In this document: one piece after another, positions 1 to 9,500 of the stretch
Position numbering within the stretch: the stretch's first letter is position 1
How the letters are laid out: the number at the start of each line of letters is the position of its first letter
Origin: Chryseobacterium tructae
GTDB taxonomy: Bacteria > Bacteroidota > Bacteroidia > Flavobacteriales > Weeksellaceae
Assembly (NCBI RefSeq): GCF_030409875.1
Contig: NZ_JAUFQR010000003.1
Span: forward strand, 744,001-808,000
Length of the DNA: 64,000 nt
Reading direction: 5' to 3'
Translations under genes and position numbers: made by a program
Notes under the pieces: generated by a model
Databases searched by the model: none
What the model saw: the letters and a program-made list of their open reading frames with translations, nothing else
What the model was told of the DNA's origin: nothing

Positions 1-531
1 ACAAATATGCTGACGGCTGCCGGAATTGAGTACCCAGGGCTCTTTGAACAGTCAGGGAAAAGTGTTTCTAAAGGAATTGAATTTGATTTGAATGGAAACA
101 TCAGTAAAAACTGGAGTATTCTCTTCAATTACGCCTATACAGATGCAAAAGTAACAGAAGATAATGATCCTAAGAAAATTGGAGGAATGCTGTATGGAAC
201 AGCGAAACACATTACCAATGCCTGGTTGAAATATACCATTGCTGCAGGAGATCTGGAGGGGCTTGGGTTTTCATTTGGTTATGAATATCAGGCTAAAAGA
301 GCGGCATGGCCTGTCGTTTTAGATCATCCTTATCTTCCAGATGATTATTTCACAGTAGACGTTGGTGTTTCCTATAAACGGGATCATTACCAGATTTCAT
401 TCCTGGTGAACAACTTAACAGATCGTTATAATTATGTAGGATTCTATCCAGGAGCCTGGGGGTATACTCACTATGGATGGAGAGCATCAAATCCGATCAA
501 TTTCAGACTTAATCTTTCATATAATTTCTAG
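1..531 (+). CDS. TonB-dependent receptor, C-terminal part (5' end outside window)
   Basis: The reading frame is open from base 1, so the gene starts upstream; about 176 C-terminal residues are visible. They alternate hydrophobic and polar residues as in outer-membrane beta strands and end in a terminal aromatic (NLSYNF), the usual end of a TonB-dependent beta-barrel. The text resembles FhuA-like siderophore receptors of flavobacteria. The stop codon directly abuts the ATG of the following PepSY gene, so the two are probably co-transcribed as an iron-siderophore uptake unit. The substrate cannot be told from this fragment because the plug domain is missing. Confidence 0.85.
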   Translation, partial: TNMLTAAGIEYPGLFEQSGKSVSKGIEFDLNGNISKNWSILFNYAYTDAKVTEDNDPKKIGGMLYGTAKHITNAWLKYTIAAGDLEGLGFSFGYEYQAKRAAWPVVLDHPYLPDDYFTVDVGVSYKRDHYQISFLVNNLTDRYNYVGFYPGAWGYTHYGWRASNPINFRLNLSYNF

Positions 532-1695
532 ATGAACTCCAGAAAACCCAAAAAGAAAAACAACAGAAGTCTGTTTTACAGGATATCAGCCTGGCTGCAT
601 TTGTGGCTGGGCCTTGTTTCCGGGATTATCATTGTGATCATTTGTATCACCGGAGTTACCTGGTCTTTTCGTGATGAAATTAAAGACTGGCTGAATCCTG
701 AATTAAGAATTGATTCTGTTCCGGGAAAAGAAATGGCCAATCCTGCCGATCTTTATGTAAAAGCAAAGATTTTATATCCGGAACAGGAAATATCCTTTGT
801 ATGGCGACCTACCGGTAAAGCAGCCATGATAGGATTTGGAAAGAGAAATCCGGGGTTTGTTTTGCACCTGAATCCTTACACAGGGGAAGTGATTCGTAAC
901 CCTTCATTTAAACAGGAATTTGATTTTTTTGAATGGACTTTAAAAGGACACCGCTTTCTATGGCTGCCATCAGATATCGGAAGACCTGTTATCAATTACT
1001 CTACTTTTATTTTCTTTATTACTTTACTATCAGGTTTGGTTTTATGGTGGCCTAAGAAATGGACAAAAGCCATGCGGAAACAGAGCTTCTCCGTGAAATG
1101 GGATGCAAAAATTAAAAGACTTAATTATGATCTGCACAATGTCTTTGGTTTTTATGCCTTGATTATCCTTTTGGTTATTTCGATGACGGGGATGTATTAT
1201 GGGCTTCCCTGGTTTAATAAATTTCTGTATTTCACGACTTCTCTTGGTAAAACCCCCACAGAACGACAAGAAATTAAAAATATTTCCTCTTACCAACCGG
1301 AAAAATTACCGGAATCTATGCTGATGGCTTGGGAAGATGCTATAGATAAAGTGGAGGCAAAAGGCTATTATTTATCTGTCCCTAAAGATTCAACGGAAAC
1401 TATTGGAGTATTTTTATATTCCTCGCATCGTCAGTTTTATGATCTTCAAAGCTTTAGCTATGATAGAAACACAGGTATTCGACTTGCTAATACTTCAGCA
1501 TATGCAGCACCTTTTGACAAAGCAGATTTTGCCACGAAAGTGCAGAAACTGAATTATGATCTGCATGTAGGATCTGCTTTAGGAGGAATATGGGGAAGAA
1601 TTTTGTATTTCTTTATTACGATCATAGGAGCTTCACTTCCTATTACAGGTTTTTTGGTATGGTGGTTTAAGAGAAAGAAGAAAGTCTCCACATAG
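532..1695 (+). CDS. PepSY-associated transmembrane helix protein
   Basis: A 387-residue inner-membrane protein with about four membrane segments (near residues 20-45, 155-176, 205-226 and 355-380) separated by a large periplasmic region. The layout matches the PepSY-TM family, often encoded beside siderophore receptors (PiuB-like) and thought to help iron release or reduction after uptake. The start codon follows the TonB receptor stop with no gap, showing a tight operon. A highly basic start (KPKKKNN) and a KRKKK tail flank the outer helices, as expected for cytoplasmic ends. The exact biochemical role is inferred from family and context only. Confidence 0.85.
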   Translation: MNSRKPKKKNNRSLFYRISAWLHLWLGLVSGIIIVIICITGVTWSFRDEIKDWLNPELRIDSVPGKEMANPADLYVKAKILYPEQEISFVWRPTGKAAMIGFGKRNPGFVLHLNPYTGEVIRNPSFKQEFDFFEWTLKGHRFLWLPSDIGRPVINYSTFIFFITLLSGLVLWWPKKWTKAMRKQSFSVKWDAKIKRLNYDLHNVFGFYALIILLVISMTGMYYGLPWFNKFLYFTTSLGKTPTERQEIKNISSYQPEKLPESMLMAWEDAIDKVEAKGYYLSVPKDSTETIGVFLYSSHRQFYDLQSFSYDRNTGIRLANTSAYAAPFDKADFATKVQKLNYDLHVGSALGGIWGRILYFFITIIGASLPITGFLVWWFKRKKKVST

Positions 1696-1702
1696 AAAGA
1701 GA

Positions 1703-2308
1703 TTAATTATTTTTTTCCAACCTTTCCAATCTTTCAAAAATATCTGTGAAAATGTTCTTTTCACTAGTAGAAACATGGCCTACAATTTTATAAAGATCCT
1801 GATTTTCAGTATTGGCGTTGTATTTTAAAACTCCATCAACCAGCGCCAATAAGTGATGATTGGGATCTTTTTTCAGATCTGCTTTATTCAAAAATAAAAT
1901 ATCACCATGCTGATAAGGGGAAAGAAGCTGCTTTTCTGGGGTAAATTCATAGACCAAATCTACAGATGCTAATATTTTTTGCAGAATAGAGCTGTTGTCA
2001 GAATTATTTCCCTTTTGATTGGCTGTTTCTTTTCTTTCACTAATAGCTAATTCAGGGAAAAGCATCAGTTGATCAATGTCTGAAACACTGGCTAACTGGT
2101 TTACCTGTAGTATTTCTGTTAATAATTTATCAAGATCAAGATTGAAATGATTGGCCACCTTTAGGATGGTTTCAATCTTCGGTTCTGCACGGCCTTCTTC
2201 ATAAGAGCTTATTACCCCTCTATTTAAGTCAAATAAATCAGCAAAAGCCTTTTGGCTCAATCCTTTAACCTGTCTTATTTTCTTAATATTAGTTCCAAAG
2301 AAGCTCAT
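1703..2308 (-). CDS. XRE-family transcriptional regulator with S24-like C-terminal domain
   Basis: 201 residues. Residues about 5-60 form a Cro/CI helix-turn-helix (KIRQVKGLSQKAFADLFD, then a recognition helix and a SSYEEGRAEPK turn). The C-terminal half resembles the S24/LexA-like dimerisation fold (SPYQHGDILFLNK, followed by a LALVDGVLKY strand), but I do not see a clear Ser/Lys catalytic pair. It lies convergent to the PepSY gene with a 7-base gap and divergent from the PspA operon, so it may control that operon or itself; this is inference from position. A TATCTTTG -7 box lies on its strand at 2328-2335. Confidence 0.85.
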   Translation of the reverse strand: MSFFGTNIKKIRQVKGLSQKAFADLFDLNRGVISSYEEGRAEPKIETILKVANHFNLDLDKLLTEILQVNQLASVSDIDQLMLFPELAISERKETANQKGNNSDNSSILQKILASVDLVYEFTPEKQLLSPYQHGDILFLNKADLKKDPNHHLLALVDGVLKYNANTENQDLYKIVGHVSTSEKNIFTDIFERLERLEKNN

Positions 2309-2327
2309 TTTTGTCTAATCTTTTTTG

Positions 2328-2335
2328 CAAAGATA
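2328..2335 (-). promoter_or_regulatory. -7 promoter element of the XRE regulator
   Basis: On the minus strand this reads TATCTTTG, matching the Bacteroidota -7 consensus TANNTTTG, about 20 bases before the start codon at 2308. Confidence 0.5.
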
Positions 2336-2367
2336 GAGATTCTTAAACAAATGATTGCTAAAAATAT

Positions 2368-2397
2368 TTGCAATTTGAAAATTTTATGTTATATTTG
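2368..2397 (+). promoter_or_regulatory. Bacteroidota promoter of the PspA-flotillin operon
   Basis: A TTG -33 element at 2368-2370 and TATATTTG -7 element at 2390-2397 are separated by 19 bases, the preferred spacing. This places the transcription start near 2403 and means the open frame from TTG 2368 cannot be the real gene start; the ATG at 2434 is used instead. Confidence 0.7.
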
Positions 2398-2433
2398 TGT
2401 AGAAAGAAAAAGCAAAACACTAAACTAGCCTGC

Positions 2434-2829
2434 ATGAAAAATCAAATATTTAGAACGGTCAAAGAGTGGTTGTTAGATTATGAGTTTAACATCATCCTGG
2501 AAGATGAGGCTCAAAGAATCTTAATCATTGAAAAAGAGTCCAACGGAATCAAAAATATGATCCTTATTATATCAGATTCTATCCTTATTATGGAACAGTT
2601 CCTTTTCGAAATAAAAAATCCGACAGAACAAACCTTTAGAAGACTGCTTCAGAAAAACAGAGATATTGTGCATGGAGCTTTTGTTTTAGACAGTACAGGA
2701 AAACGGGTGATTTTCAGAGATACTCTTCCTACAGACCATATGGCACAGAATGAAGTAATGGCCTCTATCAATTCATTAGGAATTCTGGTAGGAGAGTTTA
2801 CCAACGAGATGCTTGAAATGAGTAAGTAA
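2434..2829 (+). CDS. YbjN / CesT-like chaperone-fold protein, first gene of the PspA operon
   Basis: 131 residues from ATG 2434, chosen because a consensus promoter overlaps the in-frame upstream codons. The protein has an alternating strand-helix pattern (LIIEKESNG, MILIISDSILIMEQFLFE) followed by a helical end, similar to the YbjN/type III chaperone (CesT-Tir) fold. Such proteins recur next to PspA genes. It is 19 bases upstream of pspA and co-directional. No enzymatic motifs are visible; a role in binding PspA or a client protein is inference. Confidence 0.7.
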   Translation: MKNQIFRTVKEWLLDYEFNIILEDEAQRILIIEKESNGIKNMILIISDSILIMEQFLFEIKNPTEQTFRRLLQKNRDIVHGAFVLDSTGKRVIFRDTLPTDHMAQNEVMASINSLGILVGEFTNEMLEMSK

Positions 2830-2848
2830 TTCACAAAAGATATTTAAA

Positions 2849-3550
2849 ATGAACATTTTCAAAAGATTATTAACAATAGGAAAAGCGGAGATCCATTCTG
2901 TGATTGACAACTTTGAAGATCCTATCAACTTAACGGAAGAGGGAATCCGTGAAATGAAAGAAGAACTGGGAAAAAGTATAGAATCTCTTGCCCAGTTAAA
3001 GGCACTTACCATTCGTAAAAAAAATGAAGCAGAAACAGAAGAACAGACTTCAAAGGACTATTACAACAAGGCAATAGTGATTGTTCAAAAAGCGGAAAAA
3101 GGAGAAGTGGGAGCTTCAGAAGCGGATCGTCTGGCCAAAGAAGCTTTAAAAAGACAAGCCTCTTCCCAAGAAAATGCAGATCAGCTGCATAAAGAACATG
3201 AAAAGCTACACACCGAATGTGAGAAAATGCAGACGACTATCAATCACTTGAAGTCCAGTATTGCCAAATGGGAAAACGAATTGAAGACCCTTAAAGCAAG
3301 AGTGCAGGTAAGTGAAGCGACGAAAGACATTAATCAGAAAATGACCCAAATGGATACCGGGAGTACCGTAAGCATGCTGGAAAAACTGAAAGAAAGAGTT
3401 GTACAGCAGGAAACGCTGGCAGAAGCCTATTCTGATCTATCAAAATCAGGAAAGACGATTGATGAAGAGATTGACGCGATGGTAAACAACAAAGATAATG
3501 AAGCTGAAGAAGCTTTGAACAGATTAAAGGAAACACTTAAAAAAGGCTAA
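2849..3550 (+). CDS. pspA: PspA/IM30 family envelope-stress protein
   Basis: 233 residues, nearly all helical and highly charged, with long heptad-like coiled coils (EKLHTECEKMQTTINHLKSS) and the N-terminal IM30 pattern MNIFKRLLTIGKAEIHSVID. PspA/Vipp1 proteins are ESCRT-III relatives that form rods or rings on damaged membranes and maintain integrity. No PspF-type regulator is present in the window. The gene is followed after one base by the OB-fold membrane protein and then a flotillin, the YqiJ-YqiK-type pairing known in other bacteria, which supports a membrane-repair role. Confidence 0.9.
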   Translation: MNIFKRLLTIGKAEIHSVIDNFEDPINLTEEGIREMKEELGKSIESLAQLKALTIRKKNEAETEEQTSKDYYNKAIVIVQKAEKGEVGASEADRLAKEALKRQASSQENADQLHKEHEKLHTECEKMQTTINHLKSSIAKWENELKTLKARVQVSEATKDINQKMTQMDTGSTVSMLEKLKERVVQQETLAEAYSDLSKSGKTIDEEIDAMVNNKDNEAEEALNRLKETLKKG

Positions 3551-3551
3551 T

Positions 3552-4208
3552 ATGACCTTTCAGGAATTTTTAAACATAGCATTTTCGCCAGTAAACACTG
3601 TTTTGAGTGTATTGCTGGGGCTTTCGGTTGTGTATTGGTTATTTACCATTATTACTGGGCTGGATATCGATGTGGGATTGCATTCTGATCTTGATGTTGG
3701 GGCTGATACTCATGTTCCTGATGGTCATTTTCATGCTCCGGATCACGATCCTTCTGCGTGGATGCACTTCCTGAAGTTTCTGAATCTGGATATTGTTCCG
3801 GTTACTTATTTTCTTACGTTGTCATTATTGATTACTTGGCTGGGGTCATTTTATCTTAGTTACTTCATTCCACTGCCAACATGGGCAGGAATACTGATTT
3901 TGTTTCCCCTGTTTATTGCAGGAATGTTAATCACTAAAATCGTTCTGAAGCCTCTAAATCCCTTTTTCAAAGAAATTAATCACAAAGGAGAAGCGTCCTA
4001 TGCATTTCTGGGAAGAGAAGGGAGGCTGAAATCAAGTATTCAAGGAGATAAAATAGGAATGATGGAGCTTTTTATCGGAAGTGATCCTATGACACTGATG
4101 GTAAGAAGCCAGGATGGAACAAAACTGGAACATGGAACCCGTGTTATGATCGTAGATGAAGATCTTGATAAACGCCTTTACTACGTACAAAAATCCATGA
4201 GATACTAA
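3552..4208 (+). CDS. YqiJ/NfeD-like OB-fold membrane protein
   Basis: 218 residues. A membrane segment near residues 10-35 is followed by an acidic, His-rich loop (DVGADTHVPDGHFHAPDHD), then two further membrane segments (about 80-105 and 110-135) and a C-terminal beta-rich OB-like domain from about residue 148 (YAFLGREGRLKS). NfeD/YqiJ-type proteins partner with SPFH proteins, and a flotillin gene follows. The start is one base after the pspA stop. The His/Asp-rich loop could bind metal, which is only a suggestion from composition. Confidence 0.8.
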   Translation: MTFQEFLNIAFSPVNTVLSVLLGLSVVYWLFTIITGLDIDVGLHSDLDVGADTHVPDGHFHAPDHDPSAWMHFLKFLNLDIVPVTYFLTLSLLITWLGSFYLSYFIPLPTWAGILILFPLFIAGMLITKIVLKPLNPFFKEINHKGEASYAFLGREGRLKSSIQGDKIGMMELFIGSDPMTLMVRSQDGTKLEHGTRVMIVDEDLDKRLYYVQKSMRY

Positions 4209-4323
4209 AAAAATAATAACCATGTTCGCTTTATTTTTAATCATGTTAAACACTATGTTGAAGATCTTTCTCAACACATTTTAAAAAAAACACATTTATA
4301 TAAACTATTAAACTTATAAAACT

Positions 4324-6344
4324 ATGAACTTACCATTAATTGCTGGAATTATCGTTGTTGCAGTTGCATCAATCGGACTGATTTTCTGGATCTTATCCAT
4401 GTATAAAAAGACCGTTCAGGGAATTGTTATTTTAAGAACCGGTTATGGGGGAACAAAGGTTTTCTTTAACGCAGGAATTGTGATTCCTGTCATTCACCGT
4501 ATGGAATCTATGGATATTTCTGTGAAAAATTGGAGATATCAAGAGAAGGAAGAGCCGGATTGATCTGTAAAGACAATATGAGGGCAGATATTCAGGTGGC
4601 ATTCTTTATCCGTGTGAATAAATCTGTAGATGATATTGTGAATGTAGGGCAAACCATTGGGTGCCAAAGGGCATCTGATGCTCAAACTTTAAGAGAGCTT
4701 TTTGAAGCTAAATTTTCAGAAGCTTTAAAAACAGTAGGAAAGAAATTTGATTTCACTGAATTATACGAAGCAAGAAGCGAATTCCGTCAGGAAATTCTTG
4801 ACATCATCGGGACAGACTTAAATGGCTATGTTTTAGATGATTGCGCGATCGATTACCTTGAACAGACTTCTATTGATAAATTAGATAAAGACAATATTCT
4901 TGATTCTGAAGGGATTAAGAAAATTACAGAGCTTACGGCAACCCAGAATATTAAAGCCAATCAGGTTCGTCGTGATGAAGAAAAAACCATTACAAAACAA
5001 AATGTAGAAGCCAGAGAAGCAATTCTTGAGCTTGAAAAACAGCTGGCAGAAAAGCAGGAGTCTCAAAAACGAGAAGTAGCCAATATCAAAGCCCGTGAAA
5101 ATGCTGAAATCCTAAAAGTAGAGGAAGAAGAACGACTGAGATATGAAACGGTACGTATTGCAACAGAAGAAAAATTACAGATTGCAGAAGAAAACAAACT
5201 TCGTCAGGTCGTTATTGCAGCAAAAAATAAAGAACGTGCAGATCTCGTAGAAACAGAAAGAGTATTAAAAGACAAAGCTTTAGAGGCAACAGAAAGAGAA
5301 AGAATTGTTTCCCTTGCACAGATTGAAAAAGAGAAAGCGATAGAAATAGAAAAGAAAAGCATTCAGGATGCGATCCGTGAACGTTTGACCATGGAGAAAA
5401 CGGTAGTGGAAGAGCAGCAGGGAATTAAAGATCTGGAAGCATTCAAAACTGCAGAAAGAAACAAGCAGGTTGAAATTACTGTTGCTACTCAGGAAGCAGA
5501 GAAAAGATTAATCGAAGAAACCAGAGCCGCAGAAGCGCGTAAGCTGGCAGCAGAAAAAGATGCTCAGAAATATGTGATCGAAGCACAGGCGAAGAGAGAT
5601 GCAGCAGAAAAAGAAGCAGAGGCGCGTAAGATCATTGCAGATGCTAAAGCTAAAGAAGAAGCTACTGTAGGACTATCTGAAGCTCAGGTGCTGCACGCAA
5701 AAGCAGACGCTGCGGAAAGACAAGGTATTGTAGAAGCCGTAGTGATCGAGAAAAAGGCAGAAGCTGTGAGAAAAGAAGGAATTGCCCAAGCAGAAGTCAT
5801 TAAAGAAAAAGCATTAGCAGAAGCGGCAGGAATTAATGAAAAAGCAGAAGCGATGAAGAAACTGAACGATGCCGGAAAAGATCACGAAGAATTCCGTCTG
5901 AAACTAAATAAAGAAAAAGAAGTGGAGCTCGCTGAAATTGCTATCCAGAAAGATATTGCAGAAGCTCAGTCTCTGGTATTGGCAGAAGCATTCAAAACAG
6001 CGAAGATTGATATCGTAGGAGGTGATAATACATTCTTTGATAATGTGATCCGTCAGGTTTCGGCAGGAAAAGGATTGGATAAATTCGTAAGCCATAGTGA
6101 AAATGCACAGATGATAAGAGAAAACCTGCTGGGAGATGGTGAAAATATCATTGCCAAGGTAATGGGAATGGTGGATAAATACAATATCTCATCAGACGAC
6201 ATCAAGAATATGAGCATCGCGTCCCTGATCTTTAAACTGAACAGTGTTGCCAATCAACAGGAAAAAGGAATTCTGGAAAGAGCTCTTGATATGGCCAGAC
6301 ATATGGGCGTAGACAATAAACCGGTAAACAATAACCATGTTTAA
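4324..6344 (+). pseudogene. YqiK-like flotillin (SPFH domain), one frameshift
   Basis: The N-terminal piece (4324-4563) has a membrane helix (residues 4-27) and the start of an SPFH domain (GIVILRTGYGGTKVFFNAG). It leaves frame after ISVK. The rest continues in another frame from 4530 with LEISREGRAGLICKDN, the SPFH continuation, then a long Ala/Glu/Lys coiled coil typical of flotillins. Adding one A to the AAAAA run at 4525-4529 restores a 673-residue protein, the normal length. Flotillins scaffold membrane microdomains. The gene lies 115 bases after its YqiJ-like partner. Read error is the simplest reason; true mutation or slippage is possible. Confidence 0.85.
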
Positions 6345-6404
6345 TATATAAAGTAGTTAATTTATTGATAATCAATTTGAAAATAAGTTAACTGCTTGCC
6401 TGGC

Positions 6405-6437
6405 AAACCTTATAGGTTTTCAAAACCTATAAGGTTT
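6405..6437. repeat. 16-bp perfect inverted repeat between flotillin and ATPase genes
   Basis: AAACCTTATAGGTTTT is followed after one base by its exact reverse complement. On either strand it would form a long hairpin. It sits in the 177-base gap between the flotillin and the giant ATPase and could act as an attenuator or simply be a dispersed palindromic repeat; the rest of the gap shows only a small GCTGC/GCAGC hairpin at 6483-6498. Confidence 0.7.
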
Positions 6438-6521
6438 CTATGAAGATAAAAGCGAAAGTATAATAAGTTCTACACAAAGATATGCTGCTGAACGGCAGCC
6501 ATGACCATCTAATTCAACACT

Positions 6522-9500
6522 ATGTCAGAACAACTTAATTCCGGAACCTACGAAATTATTCAGAACCGTCTGAATGAGCAGAAGAATGACCTTATACAAA
6601 GGCTTCAGCAGCTTAACGAAGACCGTAAAAATATCTTCGGTGGAATAGACTTTTCGTTGATTGCCAATGAAAGAATTTCCACAGATCATAACTGTATCGC
6701 CAAGGATATCTATTCATTAGGAGATTATTTAATATTTGGTTCCAATGCTCATTTAGGCTTACAGACTGAAATTAATATTTCGGACGTTTTTTCCATCTAT
6801 AAAATTAATAAAAACAGGTTTGAGCCTCAGGATCATGCCCTTATCAATGATGAGGTTTTTATTGATGAGTTTAAAAACCTTTACAAATACTACAGAAATA
6901 CATTCTTTGCAAGATTTAGTTTTACAGAGAACTACCTTTATATGGTCTTCCAGCTTTCGGAAAGCACTACAGACATTAAAGCATTCAAATGGTTGATTAA
7001 AGAAAATCAGCTGATTTATGTAGATTCAAGAAGTGCCTCAGAAACGACTTATCCTCCACAGCACGGCTTTGCATGGACAAAAGCGACAAGAGACATGCAG
7101 CGATCCGGAAAACATCCGCATGTTTCCCTTGCTGATAAGGTTTTCGTGGAAAGTATCGGTGGTGATATTACCATTAAAGTTGAAGATAATACAGAAACCG
7201 GAAAGGGAATCTATTCCGAAGATGTAATCCATAAAGATCAGAATCTCGATGATGCTGAGATCCATTTCTGTGACCTGGATAATCTTGTTTTGTTTAAAAT
7301 AAAACCCTACCAGGAAACAGAACGCTATTTTATTTATAACCATAAAGAAAAGACCGTTTCAAGAGCTGATGCGCTCAAATATTCCGGACTATTGCTCCCG
7401 GAAAATCAGGGAGTGCTGTTTTCAAACGGATATGCTCTTCAAACTGGTGGATTAAAGGTGATTTCACAGGATCAGAACAGACTGTATTACCTGAAAACCG
7501 TTATAGAACCCAACGGAGAGAACTTCTTGTATGTTTTCTATGATGATAAAACGAATAACTATCAGCTGATCTCCTATAATATTATCACCCAAACGATAGA
7601 AACACCTATTCGTTGCAGCGGTTTCTCGCTTCTCAATGATGGAAAACTGATTTACCTTCGGGAGAGTATTGAAACCACCAAGCATCATCTTGCTCAAATC
7701 TGGCAGACCCCTTTTTCGAAAGAACTGCAGCCGAATGCTGAAAAAGCAGACAGTCTGATTTACAAGATCGGAAACAAAGATATTGTAAGAGTAATGGCCG
7801 AAAGTCAGGAGCTTATAACCCTTCTGAATAAAAAAGATTCTTATAGCGGATTATATGATGATATTGTAAAGCTTTCCACCTTTATTCTCGATACCTATTA
7901 CTTCTTAGGTGAAAATGAAGTTCAGAAACTGGATCAGCCACTTAAAGAGATCCGGAAAATTGCCCATTCAGCGATCAATGAATATGAAAAAGTAGTTGAG
8001 CAAAGGAAAACTACAGAAGAAGCTTTAGAAAAAATAAAACTAGCCTGTAATAAGATCCTTGACGATACCAAAAGACTCCATTATTCCCAGCTCACAGAAT
8101 ATATTGATGCTCTTTCCCAGATAAGAGCATTAAGAGGAGAAGTTACAGGAGCAAGAGAACTGAAATATGCAGATATAAATCTGTTGGATTCTCTTGAAAA
8201 AGCTCTTTCAGACCGCTATACCGAACTTTCCAATGCTTGTGTGGATTTTCTGCTGCAGGAAGGGGCGCTATTGCCTTATGAGGAGAAAGCGCAGACCATT
8301 TCAGAGGATATTATTGCGTTACAAAAGGCTATTGATGCTAAAACCATTGATGAAAACATAAGCACATTATCCGGACAGTTGGAACTGTTGGTAGATATTG
8401 TCAATAATCTTAAAATTGAAGATACTTCCCAATCTACCCAGATCATTGAAAACATCTCTTTGATCTTTGCCCGACTCAATCAGGAAAGACTGGAGCTTAG
8501 TAAAAGGAAACGGGAGATCTCTGGCAAAGAACTGGCTTCAGATTTTCAGGCTCAGATTACCTTGTTTGATCAGTCTGTGATTAATTTTCTGGAGCTTTCC
8601 CAGACTCCTGAGAAATGTGATGAATATCTGACCAAACTTTCCATTCAGTTGGAGGAGATGGAAACCAAATTTATTGATTTTGATGAGTTTATCCAGCAGA
8701 TAGGAACCAAAAGAGAAGAAGTCTACGGACATTTCCAGAATAAAAGGGTACAGCTTACAGAATCAAGAAACAAAAGAACCCAAAGTCTCTTTGATGCAGC
8801 CCAAAGAATCCTGAAATCCGTTCAGACTAAGGCAGAATCCTTTGACTCTGAAAATGAAATCAATGGCTATTTCGCTTCAGACCTGATGGTTGAGAAAGTG
8901 AAAGATCTCGCCAGACAATTGGTAGAGCTGGAAGATTCAGCAAAGAGTGAAGAAATTCAAACCCTTTTAAAAACAAGCCAACAGGAATCCGTAAGAAAGC
9001 TTAAAGATAAAAAAGAGATCTATGTAGACGGAGAAAGCATTATAGCATTAGGAGATTATAAATTTGCAGTCAATCAACAGAAACTGGATCTTACGCTTGT
9101 GCTGAGAAATGCACAATATTACTATCACCTTACCGGAACTAGCTTCTATGAACCTCTGAACTTTCCTACAGTTGATGAGTTCAAAGAAGTCTGGAACCAG
9201 GAATTTATTTCAGAAAATACCCATGTAAAACGATTTGAATACCTTGCCTGGAATGTGTTTTCAAATCATAAAGAAATTGCCACAGAACAGCAGAACGAAC
9301 AAGATGTTCAGCAATTTACAGCAGAACATTTCGGCGAAGGATTGGTAAAGGGAATTCATGATAAAGACGCACAGATTATTGTCACCAGGCTTCAGCAAAT
9401 GCATAATGAGCTGGGATTGATGCGGTTTATTGGCCAGGAAAGAACCCTTGCACAGATTTTCTGGTTCTTCCTGGATCCTGAGAGAAAAGAATATTATAGT

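Noticed and set aside
2368..2433. TTG start for the CesT/YbjN-like gene
   Set aside because: These bases contain the -33 and -7 promoter elements, so they are not translated from this promoter.
4222..4284. 20-codon frame (MFALFLIMLNTM...) between the OB-fold and flotillin genes
   Set aside because: Hydrophobic and AT-rich by chance expectation; no promoter, no known family and not separable from noise without conservation data.
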